A stretch of DNA of 64,000 bases. Source: Parabacteroides timonensis (GTDB taxonomy: Bacteria; Bacteroidota; Bacteroidia; Bacteroidales; Tannerellaceae). This document shows positions 43,223-52,500 of the stretch, in pieces. The DNA lies in NCBI RefSeq assembly GCF_900128505.1, contig NZ_LT669941.1:669526-733525 (forward strand), written 5' to 3'. How positions within the stretch are numbered: position 1 is the first letter of the stretch; every line of letters begins with the position of its first letter. A model generated the notes under the pieces. It did not search any database. It was not told where the DNA came from and saw nothing but the letters and a program-made list of their open reading frames with translations. A program made the position numbers and the translations under genes.

Positions 43223-44116
43223 ATGGCAGACATAAATTTAAAAGGAATGGGTGTGGCACTGATCACTCCCTTTAAGGAAGACGAAAGTGTGGATTATGAA
43301 GCGTTAAGCAGACTGGTAGACTATCAGGTGCAGAACGGGACCGATTACCTGGTCGTGTTAGGAACTACTGCGGAAACGCCAACTCTCACTGAAGATGAAA
43401 AAAAGAAAATAATCAGCCTCGTTGTAACTAAGGTCAATGGCCGTATCCCTATTGTCCTGGGTGTCGGTGGTAATTGTACCCGTTCCATCGTAGAGAAATT
43501 AAAGAATGATAATTTCGATGGTATCGACGCGATCCTGTCTGTCGTGCCTTATTATAATAAGCCTTCCCAGGAAGGTATCTATCAGCATTACAAAGCCATT
43601 GCAGAAGCTACCAAACTTCCGATCGTATTATATAATGTACCGGGAAGAACAGGTGTGAATATGACTGCAGCCACCACCCTCCGCATTGCCCGCGAATTTA
43701 AGAATGTGGTAGCAGTGAAAGAAGCATCCGGCAACATTACCCAGATGGATGACATTATCAAGAATAAACCGGCTAACTTCAATGTTATTTCCGGTGATGA
43801 CGGCATCACTTTCCCTTTGATCACTTTAGGTGCGATTGGGGTTATCTCTGTTATCGGAAATGCTTTCCCGCGTGAATTCAGCCGTATGGTTCGTCTGGCA
43901 TTGGCTGGAGATTACGATCATGCCCGCACCATTCACCATCGCTTCACCGAATTATTCGAACTGCTGTTTGTAGACGGTAACCCTGCCGGAGCAAAGAGTA
44001 TGTTGAATGCAATGGGATTCATTGAAAATAAATTACGTTTGCCGCTGGTTCCGACACGTATCACGACGTTCGAAAAGATCCGTGATGTGTTGCGCGAATT
44101 GAGTATTAAATGCTAG
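43223..44116 (+). CDS. dapA: 4-hydroxy-tetrahydrodipicolinate synthase
   Basis: 297 residues. First enzyme of the lysine/diaminopimelate branch: condenses pyruvate and aspartate semialdehyde. TIM-barrel residues seen: GTTAETPTL (T48-T49), Tyr137 in YNVPGRTG and Schiff-base Lys166 in VAVKEASGN. Length and motifs are typical. It has its own -7 box and is followed by a terminator hairpin, so it can be expressed alone. No anomalies. Confidence 0.97.
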   Translation: MADINLKGMGVALITPFKEDESVDYEALSRLVDYQVQNGTDYLVVLGTTAETPTLTEDEKKKIISLVVTKVNGRIPIVLGVGGNCTRSIVEKLKNDNFDGIDAILSVVPYYNKPSQEGIYQHYKAIAEATKLPIVLYNVPGRTGVNMTAATTLRIAREFKNVVAVKEASGNITQMDDIIKNKPANFNVISGDDGITFPLITLGAIGVISVIGNAFPREFSRMVRLALAGDYDHARTIHHRFTELFELLFVDGNPAGAKSMLNAMGFIENKLRLPLVPTRITTFEKIRDVLRELSIKC

Positions 44117-44182
44117 TTAGTTGTATACATTGAATATCTCCGCTCTAAGTAAGAGTGAAAGGGATATAATCTTATAAATAAA

Positions 44183-44229
44183 ATAAGCGATGAAGCCAAA
44201 TATATACTTTGGTAGCATCGCTTTTATTA
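44183..44229 (+). terminator. Terminator after dapA
   Basis: AAGCGATG and CATCGCTT, with CCAAA and TTTGG closer in, form a hairpin followed by TTTTATTAG, 67 bases after the dapA stop. Confidence 0.75.
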
Positions 44230-44600
44230 GTTAATCTAATGCAAAAAGCGCCAAACATCCAGGTCAAGCGCTTTTCGATTTCCTTCGCTCAAATGAGTGA
44301 TGAACTTTGCTTCAAAGATAATTTATTTGTCTTTTGCTACCAAATAACTTGTGTCTAATTTTGTGTTTTTAAGCTATTTCAATATTTGGAACGTAAATAC
44401 AGACTTCATTCTATGTTGATGTCAAGAAACTGAAAAACGATATTCAAACTGTACAAAATGAATCCTTTGGTTAATGTGATTATTTAATATTAAATAATTA
44501 GATGAGAGGTTTGTTAATGAGAAAATCTCTTGGTAAGTCTGATATTGTTCATAAATAAGCCATGAAAAACATCTTAAGACTGGTGAGTGGCTAGTAAAAA
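44230..44600. other. Gene-free AT-rich stretch
   Basis: I see no coding frame, RNA gene or clear promoter in this stretch between the dapA terminator and the 20-bp inverted repeat. It may hold leader or remnant sequence. Confidence 0.5.
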
Positions 44601-44758
44601 CGTTCCTTTTTTCTAGTCATCAAATGTATGAAATATTTTTATTAAACCAAGCTTTAATTTAAAGAATATTGTTCTCAGACTCAATTTGTTCTATGCATCA
44701 GTCGATTTTATGGAAAATTCCGGCCTACCTCAGAAAACATGACTAGAAAAAAGGAACG
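44601..44758. promoter_or_regulatory. Candidate invertible promoter segment with 20-bp inverted repeats
   Basis: Perfect 20-bp arms at 44601-44620 and 44739-44758 enclose 118 bp. Just inside the left arm, on the minus strand, is TACATTTG (44621-44628), 19 bp downstream of CTTG (44648-44651): the Bacteroidota promoter layout, pointing away from the surface-protein genes. If the segment were inverted, the same promoter would point to the gene at 44821, with its -7 box about 82 bp before the ATG. A partial third copy (CTAGTCAT ... GGAACG, about 44770-44793) follows. This is the arrangement of phase-variable promoters known in Bacteroidales. Inversion itself is inference. Confidence 0.6.
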
Positions 44759-44820
44759 ATTAATCTAGTCATTCCTTTTGGAACGAGTATTAATATTAAA
44801 TCTCTTAAAACTAATATGTT

Positions 44821-45594
44821 ATGGCTGTAATTAAAGCGTTCGCCCACGAGAATTTGTTAACTAAGGATGTAACGAATGATCATTACCTGACTCCCGAAGT
44901 TAGAGGTACACTTTACACGGAAGATATTATTAAACGATTGGCCGATAAAGAGATAGCAACTAAAAATGTCAATGGTACTTCTTTTGTCACACTTTTCCTG
45001 AATGAATGCATTTTAGCCGTTCTTGAAGGATATAACGTTGTTACCGATCTTTTTCAAGCTTCTCTGAGCATTCAGGGTATTGTTTACGATTATGACCTGG
45101 GACATCCTGTTTCGGCTGACCGATTAAATATTTCAATTAATTTAACACAAGGAGTAAAGGCCCGTGAAGGTGTCGGCAGCTTGACTGTTGAAGTTCACAA
45201 AGAGGTTAGCTCCGGTAAACCGGTTCTTCAAAGTGTTATGAATCCAACCAAACAGGTTGCCAATACATTGAATCTCGGAAGTATGGTATTGATACAAGGG
45301 CTCAACATTGCTTTACGAGGTGATGATCCTTCGGTGGGGATCGTCTTTACCCCGGTTGACGATAGTTCCGGAGACGACCGCCCCGTTATCGAGAGTCTGG
45401 CGGCTAATGAAGTAATGATACCTCCTGCCGATGTCTATCCCAATACTCCTTCAAAATTACAATTCACATTGCCTGCCGAAGTTACGGCCGGTAAATGGAA
45501 AATCAGTATCTGCACACAGGCCGGCAGTAGTAATAAACATTTGACAAAGGAACCTCGCACTCACGAATATCCGCATATTATTACGGTCGTTTAA
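44821..45594 (+). CDS. HU-like N-terminal / DUF4469 domain protein
   Basis: 257 residues. The N-terminal half (LLTKDVTNDHYLTPEVRGTLYTEDIIKRLADKEIA and LNECILAVLEGYNVVTDLFQASLSIQGIV) has the alpha-beta pattern of the HU/IHF-like DNA-binding family found in Bacteroidota; the C-terminal part (FTPVDDSSGDDRPVIESLAANEVMIPPADVYPNTPSKLQFTLPAEVTAGKWKISICTQAG, given here only as a span) matches the beta-rich DUF4469 domain. No signal peptide. It may bind DNA as an architectural or regulatory protein. It lies between the inverted-repeat promoter segment and the surface genes. A four-copy palindrome cluster follows its stop immediately. Confidence 0.75.
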   Translation: MAVIKAFAHENLLTKDVTNDHYLTPEVRGTLYTEDIIKRLADKEIATKNVNGTSFVTLFLNECILAVLEGYNVVTDLFQASLSIQGIVYDYDLGHPVSADRLNISINLTQGVKAREGVGSLTVEVHKEVSSGKPVLQSVMNPTKQVANTLNLGSMVLIQGLNIALRGDDPSVGIVFTPVDDSSGDDRPVIESLAANEVMIPPADVYPNTPSKLQFTLPAEVTAGKWKISICTQAGSSNKHLTKEPRTHEYPHIITVV

Positions 45595-45683
45595 TGTTCC
45601 ACCAGGGAACCTTACCACGTTCCGGTGTGGTACCTTATAACGTTCCGGTCGGGAACCTTAGTACGTTCCCGACCGGAACCTGC
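45595..45683. repeat. Four palindromes at exact 23-bp period
   Basis: GTTCC begins at 45596, 45619, 45642 and 45665, each followed after 4-5 bases by GGGAAC, GGTAC, GGGAAC and CGGAAC; three units end in CCTTA. The unit is itself a palindrome. The cluster begins right after the stop codon of the DUF4469 gene, 100 bp before the next gene. Confidence 0.85.
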
Positions 45684-45784
45684 TTACTGAAACAAATACA
45701 CACTTTTTCGGAAAGAGGCATTCCTTATCGGTGTCTCTTTCTCTTATCGGGTAAAGTTTTTAACAATCACATAATTATATTCTG

Positions 45785-48700
45785 ATGAAACAGACAAAAT
45801 TTAATCTAACAGCGGCAACTCTTTGCCTACTGCCTGTATTCTTTATACAGTCGGTATCGGGAGGAACTGGGGCGGGAGCACCATTAGAGGTTGTACAAAT
45901 ATTGTCGACCGGCTCCGAAAACGAAGGTGAGATTACCACACCCACCAATTTTGACTCGCAGGAAGTCGAAGCTTTAAAGGCTATTGCTAAGGCTAATCCG
46001 GGTAGTACGATATTACAGGATTTTATTGCCCAAGAAGGGTGGAAAGAGAATCGGGAAAATACAACAGATGATAGAGTGGGAGTTAGTTGGGATACGCAAT
46101 CTCCAGCGCATATAGAATCACTTTTTATTGTAGGGGGATATGGTGCACCGACAGAGCTGAATTTATCGGCTTTTAAGTATCTGAAAAACCTTGATATCAA
46201 TTATAATAAGTCATTATCAGAATTGGATCTATCTCAACAAACAGCATTAGAAAGTCTTAATATCACAGGAACCTGTTTGGTTTTTTCTAAAGTAAAGTTA
46301 GCGAATGGTGTTCAATTGAATTATTATAATAATCATTCTACTCTAAAAGGAATAGGTACTCCTATAGATGATTATACTTCTTTAGTTGCTAGTGGAACAG
46401 AAATAGACCTTTCATCTGAGGCATCTATAAACGGGAAAGCAACTACTTATAATTGGTATAAAGAAATTGTAGATGAAAATAACGAAAAAACGTCAAAGTC
46501 TGTAACCATGCAGCAAACTTCAACTGGTAAGTTTATGCTAGAAGGGCAACCAGACGAAATTTATTGCTGTAGTATGACAAATCCTACTTTTAATAATTGG
46601 ACAGTGACTACAATTCGTATTAAGATATCCAGAGAAAATGTACAATATTCGGAACAAGATATTAATGGCCTGAAAAAATTAGCAGAAGATAATCCCAAAT
46701 TTACCAAATTGCAGGAATTTGTAGATACGAAAGGTTGGCAATTGGAAAACTGGGGAAGTTATCAGGATGAAATAAAAACAGATTGGAAGGTTGAGAATAA
46801 TGTTGCGCGTCTTACTCATTTATATATTCAACCAGATTATGGACGGGATCAAAATTATATCGACCAATTAGATATTAGTGCTTTTGATGAGTTATTGCAT
46901 TTGGAATGTGAAAGAAATAATCGAATTTCGTCTTTAGATTTATCTAAAAATAAGAAATTAGAGGTATTGCGTATTTATACTGAAAAGCTAGAATCATTGG
47001 ATGTTTCTCCTTGTCCGGATTTGAAGGAACTAACTTTTAGAGATGAAAGATCTAGGGAATTTGGCTATTCACGGAATTTGTTAGCATCACTAAATATTGC
47101 CGGTTGTACGAAACTGACAAAATTACAGCTTGTTGGTTCTCCGCTAACAAATCTCGATATATCTAATCAGCCTTTACTTGAAACGCTTTTTATCGAAAAC
47201 TGTAAAGAACTACAAATTAAAGGTGATATAAGCAGTTTGGAGCATTTGCAGGAATTGGGGTTAAATTATACGACACAGTTCGAGCAATATACAACGAATT
47301 TACCGAAATCGGTAATCCGTTTGCGTTATATGGGAACAAATTATCCATTACCTGGAGACGAAGTTCTAGCGCGCTTAGAAGAGTTGGATTTGCCGCTGAA
47401 TACGAAATCTTTCGATTTGACTAAAACACCGAAGTTGGAGGGGCTTATCTTATGGAATTCGGAAATGAAATTTTCAACATTAACACCTGCTGATAAAGCG
47501 TCTAATCTTTTCCGGTTTAGTAGTGAAAGTTATTATATACTACCTGGTTGTTCCAGGGACAATCGGCCTGTATTAAAAAAAGGAGATAAAATCGATCTGT
47601 CATCCGAAGCTGTGATCAATGGTAAGAATACTACTTATATGTGGGTTAATCGTAAATATAATATAGAAGATACCGAGACATTTACGGAAGATCCTGAGCA
47701 TCCGGGTGTTTTTGTGGTTCGTCAAGATGCAGAAGCTGGTGATTATACTTGTATAATGGGTAATCCTTGGTTTACATGGAATTCGACGGTTAATTCCTTT
47801 GGCGGTTGGCGAGTTGTATTTGACGTTTCAATAGAAGGCGAACCCGTAAAAGAAAACTTCTCTGAATCGGATGCAGCAACTTTAAAGAAAATCGTTGATG
47901 CTTCTTCAAGTGATCTTTTGAAATCGTGGTGGAATGAAGGTGCCTGGAAGACGAATGATTATTATCAACAACAGATCTTTGCAAACTGGAACGATGAGAA
48001 TCCGCGTCGTTTGGTTGAATTGGTATTCATGAATTTAGGTAAAGGTTTGACAACTGTTGATGTTTCTAATTTAGATGCATTGATATTCTTGAATTGCTCA
48101 AATAATGCTCTTTCCAAAATAACATTACCTAAAAACGCTACGAATTTAATGTCTTTATTTCTTTCTGATAATCCGTTGGAAACACTAATACTATCATCTT
48201 ATGTGAATTTAGAGAATTTAGGTATTCAGGGTACCGGAATAAAGAACATTGACCTTTCCAACAACCGTAAATTAAAAACTTTATATTGCAACAGAACCGA
48301 TCTGGCACCAATAGAAGATTTATCTGCTTGGCCTGTTCTGCAAGAATTAGGAGTGCCCGCACAGCAAAAGACGATAGATTTGCAGCAGGTGCCAAGTTTG
48401 AACCAATTATCTGTAAATGGTTCTCAACTAAAATTCTCGGATATACAAAACCCGCGCCAGTTGGAAAATGTGGAATCGACGGTATCTATCGTTGTAGGTG
48501 ATATTAAAAATCAAGCAATGACTTACGGATCGACAATGGATTGTAGTGCCGAAATGAATATCGGAGGAACTGCTTCGCAAATAAGCTGGCATCTCACTTC
48601 TCCTGCAGGTGCTGAAAGTACATTGGAAGGAGGAACAGACGGAGCATACAAAATTACTGAAGTGTTAGCTCCGGGAAGCAAACTCACAGCTTCATTAACT

Positions 48701-49588
48701 AACTCTTTGTTCCCCGGTTGGAAGTTGATCATGGAAACCACCATATACTCCTGTGCCGGAGACGCCAATCTGGATAAAACAGTGAATGTGCAGGATATTA
48801 CCGCTTCCATCAGTGAAATATTGAAGGATACAGAAAATAAAGTAACTCCATTCGGAGATCTTGAAGCCGATGTAAATGGTGATGGCGTATTGAATGTTTC
48901 CGATGTAGTCGGTATTGTTGGGATTATTCAGAACAAACCGGTAGTTACAAAAAACACTCTTCGCTCCGAATATGAACCGGTAATCCGGTTAAGCAAAGAT
49001 GAAAAAGGATTCCTTTATATGGAAGCTCCGGTGGCTATTGCCGGTATTCAGTTGACCTTTACCGGTGTGAAAGGGACAATCCCATTATTAGGAGAAGCCG
49101 CCCGTTTTGTTCAGGCATCGGTTGAAGGAGATACCTTGCGGATGTTGGCGTATAGTACCGATGGAACAACACTTCCTTCCGGGAAATCCGTTCTGATGCA
49201 GTTGCCGGAAGGTGCCCGTTTGGTAGACGCTGTCTTTTCAGATGTAAATGCCCGTTCATTAAAATCTGAAGGGGAAGATATTGCAACCTCTTCTGAAATC
49301 ATCAGGCCGGAGGCTACGGTAACATCGATCCGTAATTATCCGAATCCGTTCCGGAGTACGACCACCTTCCTGTATACATTAGAGGAAGATGCACAAGAAG
49401 CAACGATTCAGATATTCTCTGCAAATGGAGCGTTGGCAAAGACACTCAGCGGACTGCCTGCCGTTGCCGGGCAAAATTCTTATCCTTGTACGCTCTCGTT
49501 GCCGGCAGGTGTTTATTACTACCGTTTGTCGACAAAGAATGCAGGAGTTGTGAAAATCAGTAAGTCGAACCTGTTTATAATAAAGTAA
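45785..49588 (+). CDS. Surface protein: three leucine-rich modules, dockerin domain, T9SS-type C-terminus
   Basis: 1267 residues with a signal peptide (about 1-27). Three homologous modules follow, starting near residues 60, 288 and 695: each opens with a D/E-x-x-x-LKKI helix and a Trp-rich segment, continues with irregular leucine-rich repeats, and ends in an Ig-like domain (EIDLSSEASINGKATTYNWY; KIDLSSEAVINGKNTTYMW; TMDCSAEMNIGGTASQISWH). Near residue 998 is a dockerin with two calcium loops (DANLDKTVNVQD and DVNGDGVLNVSD). The end (NYPNPFRSTTTFLYTL, IQIFSANG, LPAGVYYYRL) fits a T9SS type A sorting domain. It probably sits on the cell surface and binds a partner through the dockerin. Next gene is 2 bases on. 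Confidence 0.82.
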   Translation: MKQTKFNLTAATLCLLPVFFIQSVSGGTGAGAPLEVVQILSTGSENEGEITTPTNFDSQEVEALKAIAKANPGSTILQDFIAQEGWKENRENTTDDRVGVSWDTQSPAHIESLFIVGGYGAPTELNLSAFKYLKNLDINYNKSLSELDLSQQTALESLNITGTCLVFSKVKLANGVQLNYYNNHSTLKGIGTPIDDYTSLVASGTEIDLSSEASINGKATTYNWYKEIVDENNEKTSKSVTMQQTSTGKFMLEGQPDEIYCCSMTNPTFNNWTVTTIRIKISRENVQYSEQDINGLKKLAEDNPKFTKLQEFVDTKGWQLENWGSYQDEIKTDWKVENNVARLTHLYIQPDYGRDQNYIDQLDISAFDELLHLECERNNRISSLDLSKNKKLEVLRIYTEKLESLDVSPCPDLKELTFRDERSREFGYSRNLLASLNIAGCTKLTKLQLVGSPLTNLDISNQPLLETLFIENCKELQIKGDISSLEHLQELGLNYTTQFEQYTTNLPKSVIRLRYMGTNYPLPGDEVLARLEELDLPLNTKSFDLTKTPKLEGLILWNSEMKFSTLTPADKASNLFRFSSESYYILPGCSRDNRPVLKKGDKIDLSSEAVINGKNTTYMWVNRKYNIEDTETFTEDPEHPGVFVVRQDAEAGDYTCIMGNPWFTWNSTVNSFGGWRVVFDVSIEGEPVKENFSESDAATLKKIVDASSSDLLKSWWNEGAWKTNDYYQQQIFANWNDENPRRLVELVFMNLGKGLTTVDVSNLDALIFLNCSNNALSKITLPKNATNLMSLFLSDNPLETLILSSYVNLENLGIQGTGIKNIDLSNNRKLKTLYCNRTDLAPIEDLSAWPVLQELGVPAQQKTIDLQQVPSLNQLSVNGSQLKFSDIQNPRQLENVESTVSIVVGDIKNQAMTYGSTMDCSAEMNIGGTASQISWHLTSPAGAESTLEGGTDGAYKITEVLAPGSKLTASLTNSLFPGWKLIMETTIYSCAGDANLDKTVNVQDITASISEILKDTENKVTPFGDLEADVNGDGVLNVSDVVGIVGIIQNKPVVTKNTLRSEYEPVIRLSKDEKGFLYMEAPVAIAGIQLTFTGVKGTIPLLGEAARFVQASVEGDTLRMLAYSTDGTTLPSGKSVLMQLPEGARLVDAVFSDVNARSLKSEGEDIATSSEIIRPEATVTSIRNYPNPFRSTTTFLYTLEEDAQEATIQIFSANGALAKTLSGLPAVAGQNSYPCTLSLPAGVYYYRLSTKNAGVVKISKSNLFIIK

Positions 49589-49590
49589 CT

Positions 49591-52500
49591 ATGTATATCA
49601 AATCTATTAAAACAAATATAGCGGCTTGTTTACTATTGATGTTTTCGGCAGTGACAACGGCTACCGCCGCTAATACCTGGAAGATATCCGACCAGGAAGT
49701 AAAAGCCGGTACACAGGCAACCATTCAGTTGCAATTGGAGAATACCGATGAAGTGGTTTCTTTCCAGATGGATATAACCTTGCCGGATGGTGTCCTGTTG
49801 GCTGCTACTCCGTCATTGTCGGCCGATCGTACGGATGGACATGTATTCGATTGGAGTAACAAAAGTAATAATACTTATCGTTGTGTAGTTTATAGTACAA
49901 CTAATAAGGCTATAAAAGGCAGTGAGGGCACTCTCTTGTCGATCCCCGTACAGTTTGTCAAAGGATTTAGTTCAGGGCAGATTAAACTGTCGCAAATCGT
50001 GATGGCAGACAAAAAGTCTCAGAGCCTCACATCATCGACAGAGATAGGTACATTTACCGCAGAAAAGGAGCTAAAGAAAATTGTCCTGAATATATCCGGA
50101 TTGGAACAGGTTGTGAATGAACAAAAAGCAGCTGTAATTACACTGGCTACTTTTCCGGTATCTTTATCTCCTGAATGTACTATTACTTATTATAAAGATC
50201 AGCAATTGCAGGCAACAGCAGATGAAGAAGCCCGAAAAAAAGCCGGTATCTTTTATGTAAAGATCACACGTGCGGCAGATGATACCTATCTGGCTGTATC
50301 GGAAACTTATATGATGTCGGTAAACGATAAAAAGGAAGTTACACTGACTGCTCCCGCGAGTGTTACTCTTACCGCCGGTTTACCTTTGTCGGCTGCCGTT
50401 CTTACCGGTGGTAGTGCAAAAAATAAAAAGGAGGAAACTATTCCTGTTCCCGGCTCTTTCGTATGGACAAACGGCGGAACCATTGTAACGGAGAGTGGTG
50501 ATTATAGTGCAACTTTTATACCGGCTGATAACCTGACTTACAATTCCCAAACCATAGGTGTACATGTAGAGGTTCTCCCAACCTGCTTTATCTCTGTGAT
50601 CGATCCTACCGCAGGTGGACGGATCCAGGCAAAAGGTAAGAATGACAAGGATGTCTATATAAAAGGGCAGACTTTGGAATTGGCGGCCATCCCGGATGCC
50701 GACTATGAATTTACCGGTTGGACGGGAATTAGCGACAATTCTAAGAGTAAGACAGTAAGCGTAAAAGCCGATGGCAAAGATCTTACTATTTCAGCCAATT
50801 TCGAACGTAAGATGTATACGGTTTCTTTCAGCCAGCCGGCAAATGGAGGGAAGATAGTTGTTAAAGACGAAAACGGTGTTTCAATAAGTTCGGGTGATTC
50901 ACGTCCTCACGGAACTGTTTTATCTATTTCGGCAGAACCTGAAGAAGGTATGAAAGTGGATGAACTAAAGGTAAACAATGTCTCTTTTACAACGGGTAAA
51001 TATAAATTGGAAGCAGCGATCAGTTCCATAGCGGCAACTTTCAGTAAAATACCTGACTCTGCCTATAAATTGATAGTAGAAGGACTTACACACGGTTCTG
51101 TTCGTTTGTATAAAACGGATGGTTCAATGATCCCTTCCGGCAGTTCTTTGCCCGTCGATACGAAATTTACGGTAGTCGTTCTTCCCGAGAACGGATATGC
51201 TGCTGGTGCGCCTGTCGTTAAAAGCAATAATAATGTAATATCCCCCACAGAGGGAGTCTTTACGGTAACAGGTAATATTTCCATATCGGCTACTTTTACA
51301 GAAAAGACTTATGTTGTGAAAGCAAGTGTTACGGGATCCGGAAAGCTTGAGTTGAGCCAGACCGGAAAATGCCGATATGGTACACCGGTTACAATCAAAG
51401 AGGCAAAAGAAAGCAGTAGCCGTCTGGTTCGCATCGTTGCAAACGGTAAAGAGGTAAGGGTTGGAGAAACATTAACCGTTACGAGCGACCTGACGGTAAC
51501 TGCCTTATTCGAGAAACGGGTGGATATTAAACCTGAATATATTATCCAGACTCCTCAGAGATATGTGTATAATGGCATTTCACGTGACTTTATAGCTTAT
51601 GCAACGCAGACCTATGCTTTCTACTCGTTCGATGTAAAATATAAAAAAGAGGGAAAGGGTTCCGAACTGAACAATGCAGTAGATGCAGGTAATTATGATG
51701 TTATTGTCAGTCGCAATGCGGACGAACTTTATAATGCATTCAATCATACTTATGATAAACGCTTAATCATTGATAAATCACGGATATTGGTGACTGAAGC
51801 ACCAACTTCAGAAAGTGAGGATGGTAAGACACGCCCTTCAACCGGCGTAAAGGTAACTAAAGAGACAAATGGACAGCTTATAAAGTTCACTTATAGTCCT
51901 GATGATGCAACTGTAAAGAACAATTATGAAAGCACCGTCTATTATCTGTCGACGAATACCAGTACGGTTGCTTTAAATTTTAATGCGAGTATTTTGCGCA
52001 ATACTTCTTCTGATGAAGTTAAAGGCTATGTCCGCGTTACGAATGGTAATCTTCCTTATACGGCAGAACAATTAAAAACGATACCGGAAGGAACGATTGT
52101 AACTGCAGAGGCAGTGCCTGCTAACGGGTACAAATTTGTAAGATGGTCGGATGATAAGACTGATAACCCCCGGGAAATTACGGTAGGTAGCGAGAATATG
52201 AATTTCACACCTGTATTTGATGGAAAAGCAGAACTTAAAAATATAACTCTGAATCCTTCAAGTGCAGAGTATAACGGTCAGGTTCAGGAAGTGAATTTGT
52301 CCGGTCTGCCCACAGGTATAGAGGGCTGTATCGTATCTTTCTATTCTGATGAAGACTGTACACAGTCTGTCGAAATGAAAAATAGCGGGACCTATTGGAT
52401 TCGTATTTACCGTCCCGAAGATGAACAATATAAAGAGTTGAATACCAAATTGTCTTACACTATTACCCAGGCCTCTGTCGGGACATTAGTATCTCCGGTA

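Noticed and set aside
45595..45683. CRISPR-like periodic repeats
   Set aside because: The 23-bp period leaves no room for spacers, units are palindromic and there are no cas genes.
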